Assembly (NCBI RefSeq): GCF_000518545.1 | Contig: NZ_JADU01000006.1 | Location: 1 to 64,000 of the forward strand | Length of the DNA stretch: 64,000 bases | Origin: Hallella seregens ATCC 51272 | GTDB lineage: Bacteria; Bacteroidota; Bacteroidia; Bacteroidales; Bacteroidaceae | Direction: 5' to 3' | In this document: positions 1-8,422 of the stretch, piece by piece | How the letters are laid out: each line of letters starts with the position of its first letter | Numbering within the stretch: the stretch's first letter is position 1 | Made by a program: the position numbers and the translations under genes | The notes under the pieces: generated by a model | What the model was told of the DNA's origin: nothing | The model's database searches: none | Seen by the model: the letters and a program-made list of their open reading frames with translations, nothing else

Positions 1-181
1 TCATGCAACTGCTCCTCGGAAAGGGAGAGAAGCTGATCGATGCTTTTCCCACTTGAAAGGAACAGGCGGACATACTTGCGGACAGTGTTACGGGAAGTAT
101 GGAACGTGGATGCCGTTTCCTTGATACCCATCCCTGCCGCATAACATCTTAAAATGTTCTTGATTCTCTTGTTCATTTGCA
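1..181 (-). CDS. istA: IS21 transposase IstA, N-terminal fragment
   Basis: Read on the minus strand from an ATG at 181 (or 175), the frame stays open to the window edge. The first 60 residues contain the typical IS21 IstA opening: IKNILRCYAAGMGIK, followed by a helix-turn-helix with SRNTVRKYVRLF. IstA is the DDE transposase and is normally followed by the helper ATPase IstB. Only the DNA-binding N-terminus is visible, so I cannot say whether the gene is intact. Confidence 0.8.
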
Positions 182-338
182 TAGATTTTATTATTACCCC
201 TTACACCAGGACTCGGGTTCCCAAATCTACACAAAAAAACTCTAACGACACTTGTACTAAGTGGTTAATGTTATTTTGGCCAAAAGGGTCAATCATATTA
301 TGGCCAAGGTGAGCAATCCTGTTTGGCCAAAAGGGTCA
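1..338 (-). mobile_element. IS21-family insertion sequence, one end (truncated by window edge)
   Basis: This is the terminal part of an IS21-type element: the start of istA on the minus strand plus its untranslated end. The non-coding end carries two copies of TTGGCCAAAAGGGTCAA (276-292 and 322-338) and a decayed third (301-317). IS21 ends are known for such multiple terminal repeats that bind transposase. I place the tip at 338, where the plus strand ends in CA, so the element reads inward as TGACCC. The other end lies outside the window, so target duplication cannot be checked. Confidence 0.75.
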
Positions 339-378
339 AAGTAGAGTGGCTTTTCCAATTTATTGCAAAATACTTATT

Positions 379-408
379 TTTGGGTATTGCGGTGTTTTTA
401 TATCTTTG
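379..408 (+). promoter_or_regulatory. Predicted Bacteroidetes promoter upstream of tetR
   Basis: TTTG at 379-382 and TATCTTTG at 401-408 with an 18 bp spacer match the Bacteroidetes primary sigma pattern. Transcription would start near 414. It lies immediately outside the IS21 end and is followed by a terminator at 490-526 before tetR begins at 574. Confidence 0.55.
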
Positions 409-489
409 CTACTTTTGCAAAATAAACATTGCAACTATGCGAATACACAATATTTATATAGTAAGAGCGCAAATGGGCTCGTTCAATCT

Positions 490-526
490 ATCGCACCGTT
501 CGATTACGAAACGGTGCGATTTTTTT
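490..526 (+). terminator. Intrinsic terminator between promoter and tetR
   Basis: ATCGCACCGTT and AACGGTGCGAT form an 11 bp stem around a 9 nt loop, followed by a run of seven T. It is a textbook rho-independent terminator on the plus strand. It sits between the predicted promoter (379-408) and the tetR start (574), so it either ends a short RNA of about 110 nt or attenuates the tetR operon. Confidence 0.8.
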
Positions 527-573
527 ATGAACAAAACAGAACTTCGTTCATTATTTAAAGTTTTCATGGGGGT

Positions 574-1188
574 ATGCAGAAACTGAAAGACGACATTCGG
601 CTGCGTATCGTTGCCGTGGCGCGAGAGGAGTTCATCGCTCACGGCGCACGCAGCACGTCTATCCGCACGGTGGCGCGGCGTGCGGGCATTGCTGCTGGCA
701 ACGTGTATAACTACTTCCGCAGCAAGGACGAGCTGTTCTGTGAGGTGTTGCGGCCGCTGCTCAACGAGCTGAACCGCTACATTCTGTCGCACAACGAGGA
801 GCGGCACCTCTGCATCGAGGTGTTCGACGCACTCGATTTTCAGAACGAATACATCGGCACAATGAAGAAAATGGTGAAGCTTTACCGCCCCGAACTGCGC
901 CTGCTGTTGTTCAATGCCGAAGGCACATCGCTTGCTGGGTACAAGGAAAGGATAGTTAAGCACCAAATGAAAGTTGGTTCGGAATACCTGCGACTGATGA
1001 AAGCGCGCTATCCGCACATCAACATCAACATCTCGCCCTTCTTCCTGCACATTGCGAGTTCTATGTGGGTGAACATCTTCTGCGAACTTGTGGAGCACGA
1101 GGACTACGACGAAAGCGAGGTGAACAGTGCGCTTCGGCAGTATACTGCCTACAGCATGGCAGGGTGGAAGGAACTAATGAAACCCTAA
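574..1188 (+). CDS. TetR/AcrR family transcriptional regulator
   Basis: A 204-residue protein of the usual TetR size. Residues about 10-55 form the N-terminal DNA-binding domain, with the helix-turn-helix TSIRTVARRAGIAAGNVYN and the typical FRSKDEL that follows. The C-terminal two thirds is the variable ligand-binding and dimer part. It is followed after 99 bp by two exporter-type ABC genes on the same strand, so it probably represses that transporter operon and is relieved by a transported compound (inference). No obvious Shine-Dalgarno is present, as usual in this phylum. A terminator at 490-526 precedes it. Confidence 0.9.
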   Translation: MQKLKDDIRLRIVAVAREEFIAHGARSTSIRTVARRAGIAAGNVYNYFRSKDELFCEVLRPLLNELNRYILSHNEERHLCIEVFDALDFQNEYIGTMKKMVKLYRPELRLLLFNAEGTSLAGYKERIVKHQMKVGSEYLRLMKARYPHININISPFFLHIASSMWVNIFCELVEHEDYDESEVNSALRQYTAYSMAGWKELMKP

Positions 1189-1287
1189 GAACCGCTACTA
1201 TCGTTGCCCCTCTGCTGCTGTTTCCGACCGCTACAGGGCACACCGAAAACCGTAAGAACAATAACTTTTCAATACATATAAATAGCT

Positions 1288-3042
1288 ATGATAAAAATAC
1301 TGAAACGCTTAGGACGTTACATGGGAGGGCGCAAGCCGTTGCTGCCCTGCTCGGTTGTGCTGTCTGCAGTGAACGGACTGCTGTCGCTCGTACCCTTTAT
1401 TTTCCTGTGGTTGGTGGTGCGCACGCTGCTCACTGCCGACGGAGACCTTGCCGATACGCCCGTATGGGACTATGCCATTGCGGCTTTCGTGGTGTCGGTG
1501 GCGAATGTTCTGCTCTATTTTGCCGCCCTCATGCTCTCGCATCTTTCCGCTTTCCGCATCGAAACCAATATGCGGCGCACTGCCATGGAACGGCTGATGC
1601 GTGTTCCGTTGGGCTTTTTCGACACGCAGAACACGGGGCGCATGCGCAAGATAATAGACGAGGATTCGAGCCAGACCCACACTTTCGTGGCACACATACT
1701 GCCCGATGTGGCAGGCAGCGTGGTGGCTCCGATAGGCATCATAGTGCTTCTGCTTGCCGTAGACTGGCAGTTGGGCATTGCCGCAATGGTGCCGATAGTG
1801 TGCGCCTTCGGCATCATGGGCTACATGATGAACCCTAAGAACAACGACTTCCAGCGTATGTACCTCGACGCACAGGAGAAAATGAGTGCCGAAGCCGTGG
1901 AATACGTGCGCGGAATACCCGTCGTGAAGGTCTTCCAACAGACGGTGTTCTCGTTCAAACGCTTTCACGACAGCATCATCAACTACCGCGACCTCGTCAT
2001 CAGGTACACCCTTCTGTGGCGCATGCCTATGTCTGCCTACACCATAGCCATCAATGCTTTCGCCTTTCTGCTTGTGCCTACGGGCATCATACTGATAGGG
2101 CACGGCGGCGAGACTGCCATCATCGTTTCCGATATGGTGCTGTATGTGCTCATCGCACCCATCATTGCAGCCAACGTAATGAAAGCCATGCACCTCAGTC
2201 AGAACCTCTTTCTGGCAAACGAAGCGGTAGACCGATTGGAGAAACTCACCGCCACGCCGCCGCTTCCAGAGAGTTCCGAGCCCGAGAAAGCGGCAGCCTT
2301 CGACGTCAGCTTGCGCAATGTGTCGTTCCGATACGAAGCGGCGGAGCACGATGCCGTAAGCCACATCGACCTCGACATACCGCAAGGCAAGACCGTTGCG
2401 CTGGTGGGAGCGTCCGGAAGCGGCAAGACAACCATCGCAAGGCTCATTCCACGCTTCTGGGACGTGCGCGAAGGCAGTTTGAAAATAGGCGGTGTGGACG
2501 TTCGGCACATGGATAAGGCAGTGCTGATGCGCAACGTGTCGTTCGTGTTTCAGAACACCCGACTGTTCAAGACCTCCATTTTGGAGAACATACGCTACGG
2601 CAATCCCGATGCAACCATCGAGCAGGTGAACCGTGCCGTAGACCTCTCGCAGAGTCGGGAAATCATCGAGCGGCTGCCACAGGGGCTGGACACCGTGATA
2701 GGAGCGGAGGGAACATACCTCTCTGGTGGCGAACAGCAGCGCATAGTGCTTGCCCGTGCCATTCTGAAAGATGCGCCCATCGTGGTGCTCGACGAGGCTA
2801 CAGCCTTTGCCGACCCCGAAAACGAGCACCTTATCAGGCAGGCATTTGCCCACCTGACTTGCGGAAAAACCGTGCTCATGATAGCCCACCGACTGACCAC
2901 CGTGCAAGATGCCGACAACATTGTCGTGGTGGACAAGGGCAGAATAGCCGAACAGGGCACCCACCAACAGCTCATGGAGCAAGCCACATTATATTATAAG
3001 ATGTGGAACGAATACCAAAAGTCGGTGGCATGGAAACTATAA
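1288..3042 (+). CDS. ABC exporter, fused permease-ATPase, first half of a heterodimer
   Basis: A 584-residue type IV ABC exporter half. The six-helix membrane domain spans residues about 18-305 and the nucleotide-binding domain about 340-575. Walker A GASGSGKTT is at 374-382, signature LSGGEQQR at 478-485, Walker B IVVLDE at 498-503 and the switch His at 534. The D-loop reads AFAD instead of SALD. It is 25 bp upstream of a second, divergent half-transporter, the usual layout of a heterodimeric exporter. The TetR neighbour suggests drug, lipid or siderophore-like cargo, but the substrate cannot be read from the sequence. Confidence 0.92.
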   Translation: MIKILKRLGRYMGGRKPLLPCSVVLSAVNGLLSLVPFIFLWLVVRTLLTADGDLADTPVWDYAIAAFVVSVANVLLYFAALMLSHLSAFRIETNMRRTAMERLMRVPLGFFDTQNTGRMRKIIDEDSSQTHTFVAHILPDVAGSVVAPIGIIVLLLAVDWQLGIAAMVPIVCAFGIMGYMMNPKNNDFQRMYLDAQEKMSAEAVEYVRGIPVVKVFQQTVFSFKRFHDSIINYRDLVIRYTLLWRMPMSAYTIAINAFAFLLVPTGIILIGHGGETAIIVSDMVLYVLIAPIIAANVMKAMHLSQNLFLANEAVDRLEKLTATPPLPESSEPEKAAAFDVSLRNVSFRYEAAEHDAVSHIDLDIPQGKTVALVGASGSGKTTIARLIPRFWDVREGSLKIGGVDVRHMDKAVLMRNVSFVFQNTRLFKTSILENIRYGNPDATIEQVNRAVDLSQSREIIERLPQGLDTVIGAEGTYLSGGEQQRIVLARAILKDAPIVVLDEATAFADPENEHLIRQAFAHLTCGKTVLMIAHRLTTVQDADNIVVVDKGRIAEQGTHQQLMEQATLYYKMWNEYQKSVAWKL

Positions 3043-3067
3043 ACCTAAACAGAAAGGATACAAGACA

Positions 3068-4795
3068 ATGATAAAATATCTTCAACAACGGTTCGCCCTC
3101 ACCGAAAAAGGAGCGAAAGACTTGCGGAAAGGCATCGCCTTCTCTACATTGATGAACCTCGCATTGATGCTGCCGCCCACCTATTTGTTCTTCTTCCTCA
3201 TGGAGTACATCGACGCCAAGCCCTCCACCGAGCCGCACACGCTGTGGTTCTATGTGCTTGTGGCTTTGCTCTTGGCAGTGCTTATGTTCTTCATAGCCCT
3301 CCGACAGTACGACAGCACCTACACCACCGTCTACAACGAGAGTGCGCAACGCCGCATCGGAGTGGCGGAAAAACTGCGCCGACTGCCCCTCGCTTTCTTC
3401 GGCGAGCGCAACCTTTCCGACCTCACCTCTACCGTGATGGAAGACTGCACGATGCTCGAGCAAACCTTCTCGCACGCTGTTCCCCAGCTGTTTGCGTCGG
3501 CTCTGAGCGTCGTCATCATCGGCGTGGGCATGTTCTCCTACAACTGGCACTTGGCTTTAGCCCTCTTTTGGGTCGTTCCGCTCGCCGTAACCACACTGCT
3601 GCTGTCGCGCCGTCAGCTCCACAAAGCCTTCGTCCAGCACTATAAAGTGAAGCGTGGCGTAACCGAACAGATACAGGAAGGGCTTGAATGTATGCAGGAA
3701 ATAAGGTCGTACAGTGGCGAACAGGCATACTGCCGCAGCTTCGACAAGCGGCTGAAGGGCTACGAACACGAGCTTGTGCGCGGCGAACTCGTGGCAGGAG
3801 TCTTCCTCAACCTCGCCGGAATGCTGCTCAAGCTCGGCATGCCCACCGTTATACTGGTGGGAGCGTGGCTGTTGCAGCAGGGCGAAGTGTCGGTATTCAC
3901 CTACTTGGCTTACCTCTTGGCATCGGCAATGGTCTACAATCCCATTATCGAAGTGTGCAACTACCTTGCCCTTCTCTCCTTCCTCGACGTGCGCATCAAC
4001 CGTATGAAGGAAATAGAAGGCATGCCCACGCAGGAGGGAAGTGCAGCCGCACAACTCGAAAACTACGACATCGAGTTCCGCAACGTAAGTTTTGCCTACG
4101 AAACCGAGAAGCAAGTGCTGCACAATGTCTCGTTCACGGCACGCCAAGGCACTGTTACCGCCCTCGTAGGGCCGTCGGGTGGGGGCAAAAGCACTACTGC
4201 CAAGCTCTCCGCACGCTTTTGGGACATCGACGACGGACAAATTCTTGTGGGTGGAAACGACATCTCGAAGATTGACCCTGAAACGCTGCTGAAACACTAT
4301 TCCATTGTTTTTCAGGACGTATTGCTGTTCAATGCCTCTATTGCCGACAATATCCGAATCGGCAAGCGCAACGCCACCGACGAGGAAGTGCGCCACGCCG
4401 CCCGACTGGCGCAGTGCGACGACTTCATCAGCCGAATGCCGCAAGGCTACGATACCGTCATCGGCGAAAACGGCGAAACCCTTTCGGGTGGCGAACGACA
4501 GCGCATTTCCATTGCCCGTGCCTTGCTGAAGAATGCCCCAATCATACTTCTCGACGAAGCCACCGCAAGCCTTGACGCCGAGAACGAGACGAAAATACAA
4601 GCGGGAATTTCCGAACTGGTGTGCAACAAGACCGTTATCATCATCGCCCACCGTATGCGCACCGTCCGCAATGCCGACCACATCGTGGTGCTTAGCGGCG
4701 GTACGGTGAGCGAGCAGGGAACGCCCGACGAGTTGTTGGCTCGCAACGGCGAGTTCGCCCAAATGGTTCGTCTGCAACAGGAAAAACGGCAATAA
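3068..4795 (+). CDS. ABC exporter, fused permease-ATPase, second half of a heterodimer
   Basis: A 575-residue exporter half with a membrane domain in residues about 20-310 and an ATPase domain about 335-570. Walker A GPSGGGKST is at 368-376, signature LSGGERQ at 472-478, and Walker B with D-loop IILLDEATASLD at 492-503. This half has the canonical D-loop that the preceding gene lacks, which fits one regular and one altered ATP site in a heterodimer. It is the last gene of the tetR-ABC-ABC run; the next gene is 256 bp away behind two tandem-repeat arrays. Confidence 0.92.
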   Translation: MIKYLQQRFALTEKGAKDLRKGIAFSTLMNLALMLPPTYLFFFLMEYIDAKPSTEPHTLWFYVLVALLLAVLMFFIALRQYDSTYTTVYNESAQRRIGVAEKLRRLPLAFFGERNLSDLTSTVMEDCTMLEQTFSHAVPQLFASALSVVIIGVGMFSYNWHLALALFWVVPLAVTTLLLSRRQLHKAFVQHYKVKRGVTEQIQEGLECMQEIRSYSGEQAYCRSFDKRLKGYEHELVRGELVAGVFLNLAGMLLKLGMPTVILVGAWLLQQGEVSVFTYLAYLLASAMVYNPIIEVCNYLALLSFLDVRINRMKEIEGMPTQEGSAAAQLENYDIEFRNVSFAYETEKQVLHNVSFTARQGTVTALVGPSGGGKSTTAKLSARFWDIDDGQILVGGNDISKIDPETLLKHYSIVFQDVLLFNASIADNIRIGKRNATDEEVRHAARLAQCDDFISRMPQGYDTVIGENGETLSGGERQRISIARALLKNAPIILLDEATASLDAENETKIQAGISELVCNKTVIIIAHRMRTVRNADHIVVLSGGTVSEQGTPDELLARNGEFAQMVRLQQEKRQ

Positions 4796-4876
4796 TACCT
4801 CTACACCAATCGCTCGCAAAGGATTATGGCAAACAGCAACAGCCTATGGCTTACGACGCGTATGGCGACCGTGCAA

Positions 4877-4962
4877 ATTGGACGCGTTTATCCAATAAGT
4901 TGGACAGACAAGTCCAATGAGCTGGACAAATTAGTCTAATTAGTTGGACAAATTGATCCAAT
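4877..4962. repeat. Four tandem 20 bp palindromes, exact 22 bp period
   Basis: Units begin at 4877, 4899, 4921 and 4943. Each is 20 bp with the dyad TTGGAC-N6-GTCCAA (best in unit 2) separated by 2 bp. Units differ at several positions but spacing is constant. They lie between the ABC operon and the RND gene. They could be a multimeric operator on one face of the helix or, in RNA, four small hairpins. No known regulator is assigned. Confidence 0.9.
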
Positions 4963-4986
4963 GACATAAGTATTAAAGGTTTCCGG

Positions 4987-5032
4987 CGACCGTTCTGAGG
5001 TAGTAATAACGACCGTTCAGAGATAGTAATAA
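4987..5032. repeat. Two-copy 23 bp direct repeat upstream of the RND gene
   Basis: CGACCGTTCTGAGGTAGTAA (4987 onward) is followed immediately at 5010 by CGACCGTTCAGAGATAGTAA. The copies differ at two positions over 23 bp. The second copy ends 19 bp before the RND start codon, so it would lie in the 5' untranslated region or promoter. Its sequence is unrelated to the 22 bp array just upstream. Confidence 0.85.
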
Positions 5033-5051
5033 CAACAAAGATAAAACAACA

Positions 5052-7433
5052 ATGAAAATCGTAAAAATCAACAGTAAATTCAAGCGGTTGGCAGACTGGA
5101 TACTTTGCCACCGGCTTGTGGTCGGTGCGTTGTTCGCAGTCATCGTCGCCTTCTCGTTTGTGGGAGCGAAGCGCATCGTGATGAAAACTTCGTTCGACGA
5201 CTATTTCGTGAGCGACGACCCGATGCTGCTCAAAACCAACGAGTTCAAGTCTATCTTCGGCAACGACTACTATGTGGCGGTGCTGGTGAAAAACAAGGAC
5301 ATCTTCTCCCAACGCAGCCTGACGCTCATTCGCGAACTGAGCAACGAACTGAAAGACAGCCTGTCGTATGCCGACAAGGTAACGTCGCTCACCGATATTG
5401 AGTTTGCCGTAGGTACGGAGGAGGGTATGACCATCGAACAGATTGTCCCCGACGAGATTCCGTCTGATACCGCTTCGCTGAACGTAATCCGGCAGAAAGC
5501 GTACAGCAAACCGTATTTGGCAAAGAAGATGGTGTCAAACGACGGCACGATGACGTGGATTATGGTGAAACTGCGGCCGTTCCCCGAAGACAGCGTGTGG
5601 AAGAAGACGAGCGACATTGCGCCCGATATGATTACGGGCAAAGAAGCGGGACACATCATCGGCAAGGCGAAATACGCCGAACTGTCGCCCAACGCTGCGG
5701 GAATGCCCTATCTGGGCTACGAGAAATTCGTTTATCTCAAAAGCGAACTGGGGCGGCTGTTCCTCTTTGCCTTCATCATCTCCATCGTTGTGATGCTCAT
5801 CGTAACCCGTTCGCTGCGCGGCGTTGTTGCACCACTGCTCACGTCCGTGTTCGGACTGCTCATCAGTTTCGGCATCATCGGCTGGACGGGCATTTACATC
5901 GACATGACCACAACAATGATTGCCGTGATACTGACTTTTGCCTGCTCCATCGCCTACAACATTCACCTGTACAATTTCTTCAAAACGCAGTTTGTAGAAA
6001 CAGGCAAGCGCAGGGAATCCATCAAGGAAGCCGTAGGCGAAACCGGTTGGGGCGTGTTGCTGTCGGGACTTACCACCATGGCTGCCATGATGACGTTCCT
6101 GTCCATGAAGATAGTACCGATGCGAGCCATCGGCATCAACACCTCGCTCTGTCTGCTTGCCGTGCTGCTCACCTGCCTGCTGCTCACGCCCATCCTGTTG
6201 TCGTTCGGCAAGGACCGCAAGCCTGCCGCCGATATGTCGAAGAGTTTTGAAGGATATATCGGCAAACGATTCGAACAGTTCGGCAGTTTCGTGATGCGCA
6301 GGCATCGTTCCATTGTCGTTTCGTCGGTTGTGCTGACCATCTTCTGCGGTATCGGACTCTTCTCCATCGAGCCTGCGTTCGACATCGAAAAGACGATGGG
6401 GCGGAAGATTCCATACGTAAAGAAATTCCTCGACCTCTGCGAAACCAAACTCGGTTCGATATATTCCTATGACCTTATGATTACCTTGCCGCACGACAAC
6501 GACGCCAAGAAGCCGGAGAATTTGCAGAAACTCGACCGACTAGCGGAGATTGCGGGTGGCTACAAGCTGACGAAACGCCACAATTCCATCACCGACATCG
6601 TGAAGGACATGAACTGCACGCTCAACGGCAACAAGCAGCAGTTCTATCGTATTCCGGACAACGCCGATATGGTGGCGCAGTTGCTGTTGCTCTATGAGAA
6701 TGCGGGCGGTACGGAGTCGGAATACTGGATGGATTACGACTACAAGCGGCTGCGGTTGCAGTTGGAGATGAAAGACTACAACTCCAACGAGGCGGAAAAG
6801 GAAATGAACGACTTGCAGGCGGAGGCGCGCAAACTCTTTCCCGGCGCACACGTCTCGGTGGTGGGCAGCATACCGCAGTTCACCGTGATGCAGCAGTATG
6901 TGGAGCGCGGACAGATGTGGTCGATGCTGTTGTCGGTCTTGGTCATCGGCGTTATCCTCGTGCTTGTCTTCGGCAACTGGAAAGTGGGGCTCGTTGGGAT
7001 GATACCGAACATTGCCCCCGCCATCATCGTGGGCGGGATGATGGGTTGGTTGGGCTATCCGCTCGATATGATGACAGCCTCGCTCATTCCGATGGTCTTG
7101 GGTATTGCCGTCGATGACACCATTCACTTCATCAACCACAGCCATGTGGCATATGACAGGTGCGGCAATTATGCAGAAGCCATCAACCGAACCTTCCGCA
7201 CCGAAGGACTCGCCATCGTCATGTCCACAGTCGTCATCTCGGCTACGTTTACAGGCTTCGTCTTCTCCGACGGCACACAGATGCGCAATTGGGGCATTCT
7301 GGCTGTAGCCGGTATGATGTCGGCCCTGCTGGCAGATCTCTTTCTCGCGCCAATTCTTTTCAAGTATCTCCGTGTATTCGGGAATGATCGACAGGCTTCC
7401 TCGGGCGCGGCAAATGAACTTCCTAAGGAATGA
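5052..7433 (+). CDS. RND superfamily (MMPL-type) exporter
   Basis: A 793-residue inner-membrane protein with the duplicated RND layout. One helix is at 20-40, a periplasmic domain follows to about 234, then a five-helix sterol-sensing-like bundle at 235-390. The second half has a helix at 420-440, another periplasmic domain to about 625, then the final bundle. GIAVDDTIHFINH near residue 680 is a typical motif of the family. Such proteins pair with a LolA-like periplasmic protein and a DUF1302-like barrel, and both follow here. Substrates in this class are often lipids or hydrophobic molecules; the actual cargo is unknown. The last 15-20 codons lie inside the 23 bp tandem array that continues downstream. 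Confidence 0.88.
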   Translation: MKIVKINSKFKRLADWILCHRLVVGALFAVIVAFSFVGAKRIVMKTSFDDYFVSDDPMLLKTNEFKSIFGNDYYVAVLVKNKDIFSQRSLTLIRELSNELKDSLSYADKVTSLTDIEFAVGTEEGMTIEQIVPDEIPSDTASLNVIRQKAYSKPYLAKKMVSNDGTMTWIMVKLRPFPEDSVWKKTSDIAPDMITGKEAGHIIGKAKYAELSPNAAGMPYLGYEKFVYLKSELGRLFLFAFIISIVVMLIVTRSLRGVVAPLLTSVFGLLISFGIIGWTGIYIDMTTTMIAVILTFACSIAYNIHLYNFFKTQFVETGKRRESIKEAVGETGWGVLLSGLTTMAAMMTFLSMKIVPMRAIGINTSLCLLAVLLTCLLLTPILLSFGKDRKPAADMSKSFEGYIGKRFEQFGSFVMRRHRSIVVSSVVLTIFCGIGLFSIEPAFDIEKTMGRKIPYVKKFLDLCETKLGSIYSYDLMITLPHDNDAKKPENLQKLDRLAEIAGGYKLTKRHNSITDIVKDMNCTLNGNKQQFYRIPDNADMVAQLLLLYENAGGTESEYWMDYDYKRLRLQLEMKDYNSNEAEKEMNDLQAEARKLFPGAHVSVVGSIPQFTVMQQYVERGQMWSMLLSVLVIGVILVLVFGNWKVGLVGMIPNIAPAIIVGGMMGWLGYPLDMMTASLIPMVLGIAVDDTIHFINHSHVAYDRCGNYAEAINRTFRTEGLAIVMSTVVISATFTGFVFSDGTQMRNWGILAVAGMMSALLADLFLAPILFKYLRVFGNDRQASSGAANELPKE

Positions 7434-7618
7434 GAAACGGGCTTCCCAAGGAACGGCAGATGGACTTCCCAGGGAACGACAAACGGACTTCCCGGGGAAC
7501 GACAAACGGACTTCCCAGGGAACGACAAACGGACTTCCCAGGGAACGACAAACGGACTTCCCAGGGAACGACGGATGGACTTCCCAGGGAACGACAAATG
7601 AATTTCCTTGATAACAAC
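7373..7618. repeat. Tandem array of 23 bp units centred on TTCCCAGGGAA
   Basis: CTTCC-type units begin at 7396, 7419, 7442, 7465, 7488, 7511, 7534, 7557, 7580 and (decayed) 7603, all exactly 23 bp apart, with a weak further unit at 7373. Five carry the perfect dyad TTCCCAGGGAA. The 7419 unit has TTCCTAAGGAA, a paired change that keeps the dyad. The array begins inside the 3' end of the RND gene and fills the 208 bp gap to the next gene. No spacers are present. Confidence 0.92.
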
Positions 7619-7641
7619 AAAACACCATAAAATATAACGAT

Positions 7642-8421
7642 ATGAAAACAAAACATTTCACATTGCTGCTCATCGCCATACTGGCGGTTTGCAGCGCGCA
7701 GGCAGCAGGACTGTCGGGCAGAGACATCATGCAGAAAGTAAGAAACCGCGCAGACGGCGACACACGTTATGCCACCATCGAAATGACGCTCATTCAGAAG
7801 AGCGGCCATAAGCGTGTGAGGAAACTCGAATCGTGGGCAATGGACATAGGCAATGATACGAAGAAAATCATGTTCTTCACCTATCCCGGCGACGTGAAGG
7901 GTACGGGATTCCTCACTTGGGACTACGACAATACCGCCAAGGTGGACGATAAGTGGCTCTATCTTCCGGCAATGAAAAAGACGAGGCGCATCAGTGGGAA
8001 GTCGTCGAAAACCGATTATTTCATGGGCAGCGACTTTACCTACAACGATATGAGCGCCCGCAGCGTGGACGAAGAGAAGCATACGCTTCTGCGCGAAGAA
8101 ATGTTGGGCGGTCAAAAATGTTGGGTGGTAGAGTCGGTACCCAACGACAAGGATGAGATTTACACACGCCGCGTCACCTGGGTTCGGCAGGACTGCCTGA
8201 TGGCGGTAAAGGCGGAATATTACGATAAGCTGAACAAGCTGCACCGTAGGCTCACGATTTCCAACATAAATAAAGTGCAGGGCTTCTGGACGATGCACCT
8301 TATGCAGATGGAGAATGTACAGACGGGACACAAAACCATTATCCGTATGGACAATCAGAAGTTCAACATAAAGCTGTCGCCTAACCTTTTCACTGTTTCC
8401 CAACTGGAGAAAGGACTCTGA
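7642..8421 (+). CDS. Outer-membrane lipoprotein-sorting (LolA-like) protein
   Basis: A 259-residue exported protein: residues 1-21 form a signal peptide ending in AQA. The rest matches the LolA-like family that accompanies RND exporters, with the features KIMFFTYPGDVKGTGFL, KWLYLPAMKKTRRI and a late QGFWTMHLMQMENV strand. The fold is a half-open barrel that carries hydrophobic ligands through the periplasm. It lies downstream of the RND gene and ends 1 bp before the next gene, so these act as a unit: pump, periplasmic carrier and outer-membrane barrel. The 23 bp array separates it from the RND gene. Confidence 0.85.
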   Translation: MKTKHFTLLLIAILAVCSAQAAGLSGRDIMQKVRNRADGDTRYATIEMTLIQKSGHKRVRKLESWAMDIGNDTKKIMFFTYPGDVKGTGFLTWDYDNTAKVDDKWLYLPAMKKTRRISGKSSKTDYFMGSDFTYNDMSARSVDEEKHTLLREEMLGGQKCWVVESVPNDKDEIYTRRVTWVRQDCLMAVKAEYYDKLNKLHRRLTISNINKVQGFWTMHLMQMENVQTGHKTIIRMDNQKFNIKLSPNLFTVSQLEKGL

Positions 8422-8422
8422 T

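Noticed and set aside
454..1098. Minus-strand frame opposite tetR
   Set aside because: TetR has a clear helix-turn-helix and normal length; the opposite frame shows no domain.
1309..2982. Minus-strand frame of 557 codons
   Set aside because: Antisense to the first ABC exporter gene, which has all catalytic motifs.
7373..7618. CRISPR array
   Set aside because: Units of 23 bp follow each other directly without unique spacers, and no cas gene is present.
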